Positions 16,617 to 25,382 of a stretch of 57,694 bases of DNA are shown here, one piece after another. The translations under genes were made by a program, and so were the position numbers. The stretch spans positions 1-57,694 of the forward strand of contig DASCQF010000195.1 in assembly GCA_036012905.1 (NCBI GenBank), given 5' to 3'. This DNA is from NP936 sp002726085. Lineage in GTDB: Bacteria > Acidobacteriota > Vicinamibacteria > Vicinamibacterales > UBA8438. The notes beneath the pieces were generated by a model. That model was not told the origin of the DNA and ran no database searches. It worked only from the letters and a program-made list of their open reading frames with translations. Within the stretch, counting starts at the first letter, position 1; every line of letters begins with the position of its first letter.

Positions 16617-17678
16617 TCAGCCGAGCGTGTCCGCGGCGGCGTGCACTGTATCGCGGCGCCTGGCAAGACGACGGGCAATCTCCTTGATCACCATTTCGCC
16701 GTGAAAACGACCGTTCTCGATGAAGATGAGCCCGCTGTGGATGCCCGAGATCACCTGCCCCGCCAGGAACAGGTTCGGGAGGTTGGTCTCGTAGGTATCT
16801 GCATCGTGCGCCGGCACCATGGTCTGCGGATCGACGTCGATGCCGAATCGCTCCAGCATCGCGGTGTCCGGATGATGCCCGGTCAAGAGAAACACCGCGT
16901 CGGCCGGCAAGACGCGTTGCTCGCCAGCATGCTCGATGGTCACCTCGGTGGGGCGAATCTCAGCGATGTGCGTGTTGAAATAGGCGGTCACCGAACCTTC
17001 CTTGATTCGGTTCTCAATGTCGGGCCGAACCCAATATTTGATACCGCTCCCGAGCTCGGCGTGCCGGTGCAGCAGCGTGACATTCGCGCCGGCGCGGTGG
17101 AGCTCGAGCGCCGCCTCGGCCGCAGAATTCTTCCCGCCGACGATGACGACCCGCTTGCGGTAGTAGGCATGCGCCTCGCCGTAGTAGTGAGACACATGCG
17201 GCAAATCTTCACCGGGGACCCCGAGCATGTTCGGTCGCTCGTACGCGCCTATCGCCACCACCGCCGTGCGCGTCAGCCGCCGGCTCGGACCAGCATGCTG
17301 GTGTAGGGTCTCGACCCTAAGCAGGGGCGTACCGTCGCCTTCCGCCTCGCGCCGAATGGTGCGCACCTCGACGCCAAATTGCACGTCCAGGTTGTAGGTG
17401 TCGGTGACACGACGGTAGTAGCGAAGTGCCTCGCCGCGCGTCGGCTTGGGGTTCGGAGTCACGAACGGGAGCCCGCCGATCTCGAGCAGCTCTGGCGTGG
17501 TGAAGAACACCATGTTGGTGGGGAAATGCAGAATTGAGTTGACCAGCGCCCCGCGCTCGATCACCTCGCAATCGAGCCCCGCCTGGCCCGCCGCGATGGC
17601 GCTGGCCAGCCCGGCCGGACCGGCCCCCACCACGATGACGTCCCGGACCCGATCGGTATCAGCGCGTTCCTGATTCAT
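16617..17678 (-). CDS. ypdA: YpdA-family NAD(P)-linked (bacillithiol) disulfide reductase
   Basis: 353 residues, FAD/NAD(P) flavoprotein. FAD motif VVGAGPAGLASAIAAGQAG near the start, then SILHFPTNMVFFTT, characteristic of YpdA. A second dinucleotide motif VIVGGKNSAAEAALELHRAG follows, and a C-terminal NLFLAGQVISGI segment. In Firmicutes YpdA reduces bacillithiol disulfide. That role here assumes the organism makes bacillithiol, which this window cannot show. ATG start at 17678. A heptamer array lies upstream, between this gene and the next. Confidence 0.85.
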   Translation of the reverse strand: MNQERADTDRVRDVIVVGAGPAGLASAIAAGQAGLDCEVIERGALVNSILHFPTNMVFFTTPELLEIGGLPFVTPNPKPTRGEALRYYRRVTDTYNLDVQFGVEVRTIRREAEGDGTPLLRVETLHQHAGPSRRLTRTAVVAIGAYERPNMLGVPGEDLPHVSHYYGEAHAYYRKRVVIVGGKNSAAEAALELHRAGANVTLLHRHAELGSGIKYWVRPDIENRIKEGSVTAYFNTHIAEIRPTEVTIEHAGEQRVLPADAVFLLTGHHPDTAMLERFGIDVDPQTMVPAHDADTYETNLPNLFLAGQVISGIHSGLIFIENGRFHGEMVIKEIARRLARRRDTVHAAADTLG

Positions 17679-17735
17679 GTCGCTACCAAAACACCAACAC
17701 CCTTTGAGCAGAAGCCTGCGCAGGCATCCAAATCT

Positions 17736-17768
17736 CTTCTGACTTCTGACTTCTGACTTCTGACTCCT
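17736..17768 (+). repeat. Heptamer tandem array, 4 units plus partial
   Basis: Four exact CTTCTGA units then CTCCT, followed by TGAGCATT, the flank shared with several other arrays. It lies between the exported-protein gene and ypdA. Confidence 0.9.
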
Positions 17769-17774
17769 TGAGCA

Positions 17775-18416
17775 TTACCGTGCTTGATACTCGACCTGCA
17801 CGTCACTGATGACGCCAATTGGCCGGCCCTGGGACGAAAACGTTTCCTTCCCATCGACACGCTGGACCTGCAGCTCGAGGCCAACGATGCTGATTTCGGT
17901 GACACCGTCAGGCACAGTGATGCGGATCCCCTCGGCCCCGAGCGGCGCGACCGCCTTGACACCACCCGGTCCGGCCCCGCCGCTCACGCGATCGACCAGA
18001 TCGGCCTCGGTGCGAAACTCGGCGAGCACGACCGGCCGCGCCAGTACCGTCTCGGTCGTCGCCACGGCCGTGCTGACCAGATACTCGACATAGCCGCGCC
18101 CTCGCGACACCTCGTCCTCCGAATACGTATGACGGCCGTGCAGCATGAAGGTCACGGTTGCTGGGCCGCGATGCGCCGGAATCACCACGATGATGCCGTC
18201 GGCGACCTCGTTCCCCACCAGCACGTCACAATAAATCCGGTCCGTGTCCACGCCCACGCCGAGCACCGATGGACACCGCACCTCGGCCGGCTCAATCCGC
18301 CGCGCCTGCGCCTCGAGCACGACCGCCTCGGCGAGCGCGAACACGCCCACCAACAGCGCTACCAGCACGCAACTGGACGTATGCCCACTTCTACTGGTCT
18401 TCGGCATCGACCCCAT
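17775..18416 (-). CDS. Exported protein of unknown function
   Basis: 213 residues. There is an N-terminal hydrophobic stretch (SCVLVALLVGVFALAEAVV) then LEAQARR, consistent with a signal peptide. The mature part is probably beta-rich, with no motif I recognise and a Gly-rich loop GGAGPGGVKAV. Two Cys (EVRCPSV and RIYCDVL) could form a disulfide. The start at 18416 overlaps the end of folE by 26 bp; an ATG at 18407 is an alternative. It is last in a probable operon with the acyl-CoA dehydrogenase-type gene and folE. Confidence 0.75.
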   Translation of the reverse strand: MGSMPKTSRSGHTSSCVLVALLVGVFALAEAVVLEAQARRIEPAEVRCPSVLGVGVDTDRIYCDVLVGNEVADGIIVVIPAHRGPATVTFMLHGRHTYSEDEVSRGRGYVEYLVSTAVATTETVLARPVVLAEFRTEADLVDRVSGGAGPGGVKAVAPLGAEGIRITVPDGVTEISIVGLELQVQRVDGKETFSSQGRPIGVISDVQVEYQAR

Positions 18417-19059
18417 GTCCCTCCGATGTTTCCCGGAATGCTCGGCTACCGCTGCCCGGTCGCAACAGGTCCAGAAACTCCATCCGGGTGCGCGCGTCGG
18501 TGCGGAACAGGCCGTGCATTGCGCTCGTCAGCGCCGTGGAATTCTGCTTCTCGACCCCACGCATTGCCATGCAGAGGTGCGTGGCCTCGACCACCACGGC
18601 GACCCCCAGCGGGTCCAGCTTGGCAGCAACCGTCTCGGCGATCTGGCTCGTCAACCGCTCCTGCACCTGTAGCCGGCGGCTGAATACTTCGACGAGACGC
18701 GGCAACTTACTCAATCCGATGACCTTGCCGCGCGGAATATAGGCCACGTGGCAACGGCCGAAGAACGGCAACAAATGATGCTCACACAGACTGTAGAAAT
18801 CAATGTCCTTCACGATGACCATCTCGCTGCAATCGACCGTGAAGAGCGCGTCGTTGATGACGTCGTCGATGTCCTGCTCGTATCCGCTGGTCAGGAAGCG
18901 CATCGCCTTGGCCACCCGGTCGGGAGTCTTGACGAGCCCCTCCCGCGACGGGTCCTCGCCCAACTCCGAAATCAGCGCCCGTACTGCCTCTTGGATTCTT
19001 GCTTCGCTTGCCTGTCCGTCCACCGTCGTAACCCGACTCTCAATATGCGAAGAAGCCAT
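18391..19059 (-). CDS. folE: GTP cyclohydrolase I
   Basis: 222 residues. FYSLCEHHLLPFFGRCHVAY carries the zinc Cys/His pair and catalytic His; AYIPRGKVIGLSKLPRLVE and LCMAMRGVEK also match FolE. It converts GTP to dihydroneopterin triphosphate, the first step of tetrahydrofolate synthesis. The C terminus runs about 20 residues past the usual end. Its start overlaps the upstream hydroxyacyl-CoA dehydrogenase stop by 20 bp, suggesting coupling. No other folate gene is nearby. Confidence 0.93.
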   Translation of the reverse strand: MASSHIESRVTTVDGQASEARIQEAVRALISELGEDPSREGLVKTPDRVAKAMRFLTSGYEQDIDDVINDALFTVDCSEMVIVKDIDFYSLCEHHLLPFFGRCHVAYIPRGKVIGLSKLPRLVEVFSRRLQVQERLTSQIAETVAAKLDPLGVAVVVEATHLCMAMRGVEKQNSTALTSAMHGLFRTDARTRMEFLDLLRPGSGSRAFRETSEGHGVDAEDQ

Positions 19060-19903
19060 GACCGCTTTTACGTCCCAACCGTCCCGCCAGCACCATCCGT
19101 TTCAGCAGGGGCGGTGGCGCGAAGGACGGGTCGCGAAACTCCTCATACATGATGTTGGCAATGTAATAGGCCGTGTCGAGCCCGACAAAATCGAGCAGCG
19201 TAAACGGTCCCATCGGGTGACCGCATCCCAATGTCATCGCCGTGTCGATATCCTCGAGCGTGCCGCAGCCCCCCTCATACGCACGAACCGCGCTGAGCAG
19301 ATACGGGATGAGCAACCGGTTGACGATGAAACCCGGCCGATCGGGGGCAGTGACCGGCTGCTTGCCGAGTGACTGCGCAAACTCGAACACCCGCTGATAC
19401 GTCGCATCGACGGTCGACAGCCCGCAGATGACTTCAACCAGCGACATGATCGGCACCGGGCTGAAAAAGTGGAGTCCGATGAATTTGTCCGGACGGGTCG
19501 TCGCCGCCGCGAGCTCGGTGATACAGACCGAGGAGGTGTTCGAACAGAAGACCGTATCCGGACCCACCACGTCCTCGACCGCCGCAAATACCGCCCGCTT
19601 GGCGTCGACGTTCTCAACAATCGCCTCGATGATGAGACTGCTCTCGGCGAGCGGTTCGAGACTCGTCGTCCCACTGAGACGCCCCATCGTGGCGTCGCGC
19701 GTCTCGGTCGTCAGCTTGCCGCGTTTCACGCCATTGGCGAGAAACCGCTCGATCCGGCCCAGGCCGGCATCCACTGCCGCCTGGTCCACTTCACGCACGA
19801 TGGTCCGATACCCGGATTGGGCGCACACCTGTGCGATCCCCGAACCCATCAGCCCGCAACCGAGGACCCCGACCACCTCCGCTCGCGTGTCGTCCGTCAT
19901 CAT
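19040..19903 (-). CDS. hbd: 3-hydroxybutyryl-CoA (3-hydroxyacyl-CoA) dehydrogenase
   Basis: About 287 residues, the normal length. NAD-binding VGVLGCGLMGSGIAQVCAQS opens the protein. GLHFFSPVPIMSLVEVI contains the catalytic His, and GFIVNRLLIPYLLSAVRAYEGG and LGCGHPMGPFTLLDFVGLD complete the 3HCDH signature. It acts in fatty-acid oxidation or butanoate metabolism, cytosolic. I chose the ATG at 19903 because GGGAAGGGAACG sits just before it; a longer start at 19987 has no support. It overlaps folE, which is an unusual partner. Confidence 0.93.
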   Translation of the reverse strand: MMTDDTRAEVVGVLGCGLMGSGIAQVCAQSGYRTIVREVDQAAVDAGLGRIERFLANGVKRGKLTTETRDATMGRLSGTTSLEPLAESSLIIEAIVENVDAKRAVFAAVEDVVGPDTVFCSNTSSVCITELAAATTRPDKFIGLHFFSPVPIMSLVEVICGLSTVDATYQRVFEFAQSLGKQPVTAPDRPGFIVNRLLIPYLLSAVRAYEGGCGTLEDIDTAMTLGCGHPMGPFTLLDFVGLDTAYYIANIMYEEFRDPSFAPPPLLKRMVLAGRLGRKSGHGFFAY

Positions 19904-20010
19904 CGTTCCCTTCCCGCCATCGCTGTCGAGCAGCCTGACGCAACCGTGGATCATAGCAAACTTGTCCACGCCCAGTCGGCCGAACACCCCGTATGCTATA
20001 GTCGCGCCCG

Positions 20011-20355
20011 ATGACGGAGGCGGACCGTCGGGACACCACGCGGGTCGAATTACTGGGCGACTTGCGCGGCGAGGTGATGGTGTATCAGCCGATGACCGTC
20101 ACGGAAATCTCCGACCGTGGAGCCCAGATCGAGACGTCGTTTCCGCTCCAACTCGGCTCACTCCACGACCTGCGCCTGGCGTTGGGCTCCTCCTCGGTCG
20201 TCGTCAAGGGGCGTGTCGCCCACGCCCGTGTCAGCCAGGTGGAACAGGCAGAGGCCCTCTACAAATCCGGGATCGAGTTCGTCGAGCCTTCCGCGCAGGT
20301 CGCTGCCGCGATCAGCGCGTTCGTCACCGAGCTGCGGGCGCAGGCCGGGAGCTAG
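20011..20355 (+). CDS. PilZ-domain protein
   Basis: 114 residues, a single PilZ domain. RRDTTRVEL supplies a variant of the RxxxR motif, ITEISDRGAQIET-like sequence (TEISDRGAQIETSF) matches the D/N-x-S-x-x-G segment, and LYKSGIEFVEP is the usual C-terminal strand. PilZ domains bind cyclic di-GMP or act as adaptors. The first Arg pair is separated atypically, so binding is plausible but unproven. It is divergent from hbd and shares a ~100-bp promoter region. The stop codon lies within the arm of a palindromic repeat. Confidence 0.82.
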   Translation: MTEADRRDTTRVELLGDLRGEVMVYQPMTVTEISDRGAQIETSFPLQLGSLHDLRLALGSSSVVVKGRVAHARVSQVEQAEALYKSGIEFVEPSAQVAAAISAFVTELRAQAGS

Positions 20356-20460
20356 ACCGTAGCTCGGTTGTGTCGACATCGGCGAGGCAAAGCTTTCGCC
20401 TTGCCTCGCAGGCCTGAAGGCCTGCGCCACAGAAGCAACTCAACTGAGCTCTGGGTCTAG
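20352..20460. repeat. REP-like composite palindromic element, copy A
   Basis: Outer arms CTAGACC (20352-20358) plus AGCTCGGTTG (20361-20370) face CAACTGAGCT (20441-20450) plus GGTCTAG (20454-20460). Inside are two hairpins: GCGAGGCAA/TTGCCTCGC (20382-20409) and GCAGGCCT/AGGCCTGC (20408-20425). It fills the gap between two convergent genes, and both stop codons lie in its ends. Confidence 0.85.
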
Positions 20461-21428
20461 GGGGCGGTGTCGGGAGTCGCGTAGGAGAAAATGAGGTCGA
20501 GCGCCTCTGACGGGATCAAGAACGACATCGTGGCAATCGTGCCGGTTCCGCTGAGCTGCAACGAGTCGAGCATCAGTTGCAGCTCGGGCCGACCCGTTGT
20601 CTGCATCTTGGCGAGTGCCAGGAACCCGCGCAAGACGTCGCGCAGATTCTGCCCCGCTTGCTCGTCACGCCCTTCGATGGTGACGGACCCGCTGAACCCG
20701 CCGTTCACGCGACCGTCAACGACAAATGCCGTCACGGCCGGCATCTGGACCGATACCTCGTCAGGCAGGATTCCCAGCGCGCTCAGATCGCCGAACCGCC
20801 CCACGGCCCATGCATTGCTGCCACTGTCGACCTGCTCGAGCAGCCCCATCATCTGCTCGTTCGACGTGATATCCACCCCGGTCGATCCACGATCGACTGC
20901 CTGATGGACCGTCGCCAAGTCGCCGACCGCCACTAGCCCGGGCTCCATGAACGCCATGGCGAGCGCCCCGGCGTCTCCGGCGTCGATGCTCACGACCCGA
21001 GTGTCGGCATAGTCGCTGACCGTTGCCCCGCCGTTGCGCGCCACGGCCTCGAGCCGAGTCGTGTCGAACCGCCCGCGAAACAGCACGAGCCCAGCCGGCC
21101 GCTCGTTACGACCTGGCGCTAGAAACGCCAGCACATGGTCGATGTCGTTCTCGATATTCAGCCCGAGCTGCTGCTCGAGCTCAGCCTGCCCGACGCCGTC
21201 CGGCGCGATCTGGCGGATGCGCTCCCGAAAGTCCGAGAGCATGACCTCCCGCACATTGGCGTAGGCCACGATACTGGCATTCGGTGGAACGTGGGCGAAC
21301 TCGACCGGCTCGGCGACCGAGAGGGCCAGCGCCTCCCCATTGTTGAAATACGCGAACAGGCCCGTACAGAGTCCGACGACGAGCAAACCGCTCATCCCCA
21401 GCACGAAGTAGCGAGTCTGCCGCGTCAT
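20457..21428 (-). CDS. Membrane-anchored periplasmic protein of unknown function
   Basis: 323 residues. One N-terminal transmembrane or signal-anchor segment (YFVLGMSGLLVVGLCTGLFAYF) is followed by a large extracytoplasmic part. It opens VEFAHVPPNASIVAYANVRE, with later VVSIDAGDAGALAMAFMEPG and LVAVGDLATVHQAVDRG. The pattern of internally similar 'value of variable X' strands suggests a repeated alpha/beta fold, but I recognise no family. ATG at 21428 after GAGGTAG. Its stop is in the arm of the palindromic element it shares with the convergent PilZ gene. Confidence 0.8.
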   Translation of the reverse strand: MTRQTRYFVLGMSGLLVVGLCTGLFAYFNNGEALALSVAEPVEFAHVPPNASIVAYANVREVMLSDFRERIRQIAPDGVGQAELEQQLGLNIENDIDHVLAFLAPGRNERPAGLVLFRGRFDTTRLEAVARNGGATVSDYADTRVVSIDAGDAGALAMAFMEPGLVAVGDLATVHQAVDRGSTGVDITSNEQMMGLLEQVDSGSNAWAVGRFGDLSALGILPDEVSVQMPAVTAFVVDGRVNGGFSGSVTIEGRDEQAGQNLRDVLRGFLALAKMQTTGRPELQLMLDSLQLSGTGTIATMSFLIPSEALDLIFSYATPDTAP

Positions 21429-21622
21429 CTACCTCACCAGTTAGTCGACAAGCTGGTGCTGCCGCCGCCTCCTACCGGATTATACCCAGCCAACGGGAAA
21501 AATGTTCCTGAATTGCCGGATCTCCGGCGGACAGGCCATCCTCTCACGTCGCCCTGTCGAGATCGACGCGACCGATGGGTCCGTCGTAGCCTCTTGACCG
21601 CCATAGCCTCGGCGAAGGCGGA

Positions 21623-22501
21623 TCACTGCTCCAGAACGTATTCCCGTCGTTCAACGAACCAGGTCGCCAGCAACAGCCCTCCCAACAGAATGACACCGAG
21701 CCCGATGAGACTCGCCGCCGCCGAGGGCACGACCTCGTTGGCCTGCAGAATGGCGAGGATCGACGTCACGATACCGTCCTGGGGCATTGCGTGCGGCACC
21801 AGGCCCTGCAGGTAGTAAGAGACGGTGAACCGTTTCATGTAGCCGGGCACGACCACCACGATCGGCTCCCAACCGAAGATGAAGACCAGGCCGGTCAGCA
21901 GCGGCCGCTTGAGCCAGGCGCCCACCAGCGCGAACAGCGCTCCGTACACTGCCAGTCCCACCGCCAGCAACGCCAAATCCTTCACCAGATCCGGAAAAGC
22001 CATGCCAATGCTGCCACCAAGCAGCGGCACCACGAGAAAGAAGACCAGCATGACCGACGGCAGCACCACGAGGCCGGTGCACCCCAGATAGGCGAGGTAC
22101 TTGCCGACCAGCACGGCGCCGCGTGAGATCGGCCGGGTGAACAGATACGTGATGGTCTTGTCCTCGACCTCGTCCGCGATCAGCGCGGTCCCGTAGAACA
22201 CACCGAGCAAGGGCACGGAAAACCGCAAGTAGAAGCCCCAGATCATCAGACCGAAGATGACCGGACCGGTCACCGTGACGACCCGGCCGTCAGCGAGGCT
22301 CCGTGCGGTGACCAGGTCCATTGTCACCAGCACGCGCAAGATCAGGGCGACCACCACCGGCCCACCGACCACCAGCGCCATGAATACCGTGCGTCGCGAC
22401 CACAGCATCTGGCCCAGCGACAGATCGTAGACGCGCAACGCCGATCGCACGAACGACGGCGTCGCGGCAGCGGCGGGAGCAGTCGGAGACGTCGTCATCA
22501 C
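21623..22501 (-). CDS. ABC-2 type transporter permease (second module)
   Basis: 292 residues with about six hydrophobic segments (for example TVFMALVVGGPVVVALILRV, FLVVPLLGGSIGMAF and LIGLGVILLGGLLLATWFV). The conserved DKTITYLFTRPISR stretch, preceding the second membrane segment, is typical of ABC-2/NosY-type permeases. Its ATG overlaps the stop of the upstream ATPase by 4 bp, so the two form one unit. The substrate cannot be told from sequence. Confidence 0.87.
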   Translation of the reverse strand: MMTTSPTAPAAAATPSFVRSALRVYDLSLGQMLWSRRTVFMALVVGGPVVVALILRVLVTMDLVTARSLADGRVVTVTGPVIFGLMIWGFYLRFSVPLLGVFYGTALIADEVEDKTITYLFTRPISRGAVLVGKYLAYLGCTGLVVLPSVMLVFFLVVPLLGGSIGMAFPDLVKDLALLAVGLAVYGALFALVGAWLKRPLLTGLVFIFGWEPIVVVVPGYMKRFTVSYYLQGLVPHAMPQDGIVTSILAILQANEVVPSAAASLIGLGVILLGGLLLATWFVERREYVLEQ

Positions 22502-23421
22502 TTGACCAGGTACTCGAACACGGCCTGCAGGTTGTCGTCTGGCGAGCTCACCTCGTAAATCTCACCCAGCGCGCCGGCTGCGGCCACCTCCGTCAGACGA
22601 CCATAGAAGACGTCCGGCTTGCCGGTTTCGACCACCACGGCGCCTTCCTCGAATTGCAGGCTGCGCACGTCGTCCTGGCCCACGAAGCCGCGCGCCAAGC
22701 CGCGCGGGTCGCTGGCGCGGATCCGCACTTTGTGGGGATGCTCGTCGATCAGGTCGCGAATCGTGTGGATGTTGCCCTCGGCCAGAATCCGACCATTGTT
22801 GATCAAGAGAATGTTCGAGGTCATCGCCTCGATTTCGTGCAGGATGTGGCTCGACACCAGCACGCTCTTTCCGTCGCGCGCCCACCCCTTGATGAGCCGA
22901 ATCATCTTGCGCCGGGCGATCGGATCCATGCCGGCCAGGGGCTCATCCAGCATCAGCAGCTCGGGGTCGTGCACCATCGCCTGCGCGAGCTTGACCCGCT
23001 GCCGCATCCCCTTGCTGTAGGCGCCAATCTTCTTGTCGGCTGCGTCGAGCAGATCGACGGTATCGAGCGCCCGACGGGCCGCCTCGGCGGCGGCCGTGTC
23101 CGACAGACCGTTCAGCCGAACCAGCGCCGCGACCCATTCCTGTCCGGTCATCCGTTCGTAGAACGCATCCTGCTCGGGACAGAAGCCGAGCCGGAAGAAG
23201 AGACGCGGGTTGTCCCAGATTGGCTCGCCGAACACCTGGACCGTCCCCTTGCTCGGCTTCAACTGGCCGGTGATCAACTTGAGAAAGGTCGATTTGCCGG
23301 CGCCGTTCGGGCCCAGCAACCCGGTGACGCCCGGCTTCACTTCCACCGAAATGTCATTGAGCCCGATCACCTGGCCATACCATTTCGACACCCGGTCGAC
23401 GGCCACGACCGGTGCGCTCAC
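22498..23421 (-). CDS. ABC transporter ATP-binding protein (second module)
   Basis: 307 residues. Walker A GLLGPNGAGKSTFLKL, signature YSKGMRQRVKLAQAM, Walker B LLMLDEPLAGMD and switch VSSHILHE are intact. The C-terminal ~70 residues (VRIRASDPRGLARGF onward) form the extra domain common in CcmA/NosF-type exporters. GTG start at 23421, overlapping the end of the upstream permease by 4 bp, and its end overlaps the next permease by 4 bp. It is probably an inner-membrane exporter ATPase. Confidence 0.93.
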   Translation of the reverse strand: MSAPVVAVDRVSKWYGQVIGLNDISVEVKPGVTGLLGPNGAGKSTFLKLITGQLKPSKGTVQVFGEPIWDNPRLFFRLGFCPEQDAFYERMTGQEWVAALVRLNGLSDTAAAEAARRALDTVDLLDAADKKIGAYSKGMRQRVKLAQAMVHDPELLMLDEPLAGMDPIARRKMIRLIKGWARDGKSVLVSSHILHEIEAMTSNILLINNGRILAEGNIHTIRDLIDEHPHKVRIRASDPRGLARGFVGQDDVRSLQFEEGAVVVETGKPDVFYGRLTEVAAAGALGEIYEVSSPDDNLQAVFEYLVK

Positions 23422-24257
23422 GTCACCACCTCAACACCGCGCACCCGCCGTTCGAGCACGAAGATCGACAGCCCGATCAGCGTCACGACCGCGATGACCG
23501 ACAACAGCCACCCCACGTCGTACCGGGGCTCGAGCCGAAAGATCACGTCGCCGAGCTGGTCGAGATTCGCGCGATACGACACCCAAGCGAGCGCCGAGCT
23601 GCTCGTGACGGCCCGTACGATGTTGAACACGATGTCGGTAAAGAACACGGCACCCGCGTAGAGCATGGCCGTGTAACGCACGCTGTTCGACAGCGACGAC
23701 AACGCCAGCACCACGAACGCATTCAACAGCACCTCCACGAGCGCATAGAGCGTGATGGCCGGAATCAGAAACAGGTTCTCGCGCAAGAACGCGAGACTGG
23801 CCGAGAACATCATCTGCACCAGGAGCAGCGCGATCGCGGGGAGCAGCGTCACCGACAGGAGAAAGAACAGCAGAATGCCGAGCTTCCCGGCAACATACTC
23901 GGCCCGGGTGAGCGGCTTCGACAAGTAGATCTGGAGCGCGTTCGACCGGCGGTCATTGGCGATCAGCCCGGAACCGACGTAGATCGTCACGAAGAACACG
24001 AAGATCCCCTGCATCTCGAAGAACTGCCGGAAGGTCTCGCCCGACGGTGCCAGGAGGTCCATGTTGGGAAAGTTCGCAGACAGATAGAAGATGACCGCGC
24101 GCACGAAGAACTGCCCCCACGCCGCCAGCATCACCCAGAGAAACAGCTTCTTGCCGAGCGCCGCCCGGATACCAGTGAGGGCAATGACGAGCCACGCGCT
24201 CCCGGGAGCCTCCCGGACCCCGGTGTAGCGGCGGTAGCTTTGATCGTGGATAGGCAT
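23418..24257 (-). CDS. ABC-2 type transporter permease (first module)
   Basis: 279 residues, six predicted transmembrane stretches (LFLWVMLAAWGQFFVRAVIF, IFVFFVTIYVGSGLIA and LGILLFFLLSVTLLPAIALL among them). ANDRRSNALQIYLSKPLTRAEY is the cytoplasmic loop characteristic of this permease type. It sits between the two ATPase genes, 29 bp after the first and overlapping the second by 4 bp. The two permeases are distantly similar and may form a heterodimer or serve two separate exporters. Confidence 0.87.
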   Translation of the reverse strand: MPIHDQSYRRYTGVREAPGSAWLVIALTGIRAALGKKLFLWVMLAAWGQFFVRAVIFYLSANFPNMDLLAPSGETFRQFFEMQGIFVFFVTIYVGSGLIANDRRSNALQIYLSKPLTRAEYVAGKLGILLFFLLSVTLLPAIALLLVQMMFSASLAFLRENLFLIPAITLYALVEVLLNAFVVLALSSLSNSVRYTAMLYAGAVFFTDIVFNIVRAVTSSSALAWVSYRANLDQLGDVIFRLEPRYDVGWLLSVIAVVTLIGLSIFVLERRVRGVEVVT

Positions 24258-24286
24258 CAGGAAAGATCGAAGTCAGAAGGCCGAGG

Positions 24287-25228
24287 TCACTCTTCTCCGA
24301 TGGCCTCCGCGAAGACGTCTTCCAGCGTCGGCACGCTGGGACGGAGGTGCCGGATCTGAATCTGATGCTGCGCCGCGATCCCGAAGAGGTCCCGTGGCCG
24401 CTGGGCGTCGTTTACAAACACTCGCATCAGGTCCTCGCCGGTGTCGTGGCACTCGGCCCCCTCGGCCTCCAGCGCCTTGATAAACGTTTCGAGGTCTCCT
24501 TTGATTCGCACCTCGAACACCTGTCGGCGCCGCTCCTTCAGCTCGGCGATCGACCCCTGTGTCGCGATGGCGCCTTGATGCATGACGACGACGCGTTGAC
24601 AGGTGGCCTCGACGTCCGGCAGCAGGTGCGAGGACAGAATCAGATTCACGTTCTTGCGCGTCGCCAGATCGGTCACGAGTTCCAGCATCTCCTCGCGCCC
24701 CTTGGGGTCCATGCCGTTGGTCGGCTCGTCGAGAAAGAGCAGATCCGGATCGTGCACCAGCGCCTGGGCCAACTTGATCCGCTGCTTCATGCCGGTCGAA
24801 TAGGTTTCGATGTTGCGATACCGTGCCTCGCCGAGCCCGACGTAGTACAGCACTTCGTGCGCGCGCTGCATCGCGTCGCTGCGCGGCAGACCGGAAAGCT
24901 GCCCGCAGTAGGCGACGAACGAGACGGCATTCATGTCCGGAATGTGACCATCGGACTCAGGCATGTACCCGAGACGGGCGCGGATCTCGAGTGCGCTCCG
25001 GGCCACGTCGAGGCCGAGCACCTGCATCCGGCCGGCCGTGGGCTTCACGAAGCCCAGCAGCGCCTTCAGCATGGTGCTCTTGCCCGTGCCGTTGGGCCCC
25101 AGCAGCCCGACTGCGCCGTGAGGAAAGATCACCGCAACGTCCCGCAACGCCATTTGCGCGCCATAGCGCACCGACACCTGGTCGAGACTCGCAACCGGCT
25201 GAGCATCGGGCGCCCCGGGCGACGTCAC
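24287..25228 (-). CDS. ABC transporter ATP-binding protein (first module)
   Basis: About 313 residues. Walker A GLLGPNGTGKSTMLKALLG, signature YSTGMKQRIKLAQALV, Walker B LLFLDEPTNGMDPKG and switch LSSHLLPDVEA are all intact. A C-terminal extension runs from about 220 (FEVRIKGDLETFIKALEAEG). The start is the GTG at 25228. A longer reading would run back through a heptamer repeat and is improbable. First gene of the four-gene ABC cluster. Confidence 0.92.
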   Translation of the reverse strand: MTSPGAPDAQPVASLDQVSVRYGAQMALRDVAVIFPHGAVGLLGPNGTGKSTMLKALLGFVKPTAGRMQVLGLDVARSALEIRARLGYMPESDGHIPDMNAVSFVAYCGQLSGLPRSDAMQRAHEVLYYVGLGEARYRNIETYSTGMKQRIKLAQALVHDPDLLFLDEPTNGMDPKGREEMLELVTDLATRKNVNLILSSHLLPDVEATCQRVVVMHQGAIATQGSIAELKERRRQVFEVRIKGDLETFIKALEAEGAECHDTGEDLMRVFVNDAQRPRDLFGIAAQHQIQIRHLRPSVPTLEDVFAEAIGEE

Positions 25229-25243
25229 AACGCGCGCCCTCCC

Positions 25244-25281
25244 AGTAGACAGGAGGCAGGAGACAGGAGACAGGAGACAGG
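25244..25281 (+). repeat. Heptamer tandem array, about 5 units
   Basis: AGTAGAC, AGGAGGC, then three exact AGGAGAC units in 7-bp register, just upstream of the ABC ATPase start. On that gene's coding strand it reads CTCCTGT, so it is not a ribosome-binding site here. Confidence 0.88.
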
Positions 25282-25382
25282 CTTCACGATCACAAAACCA
25301 CACTCGAACGGTGAGCTACAGCCTTATACGGAGACCGAGCGTGCCGGGTTCGGAACGGGTGCAGTCGGGCTGGTGCCACGGC

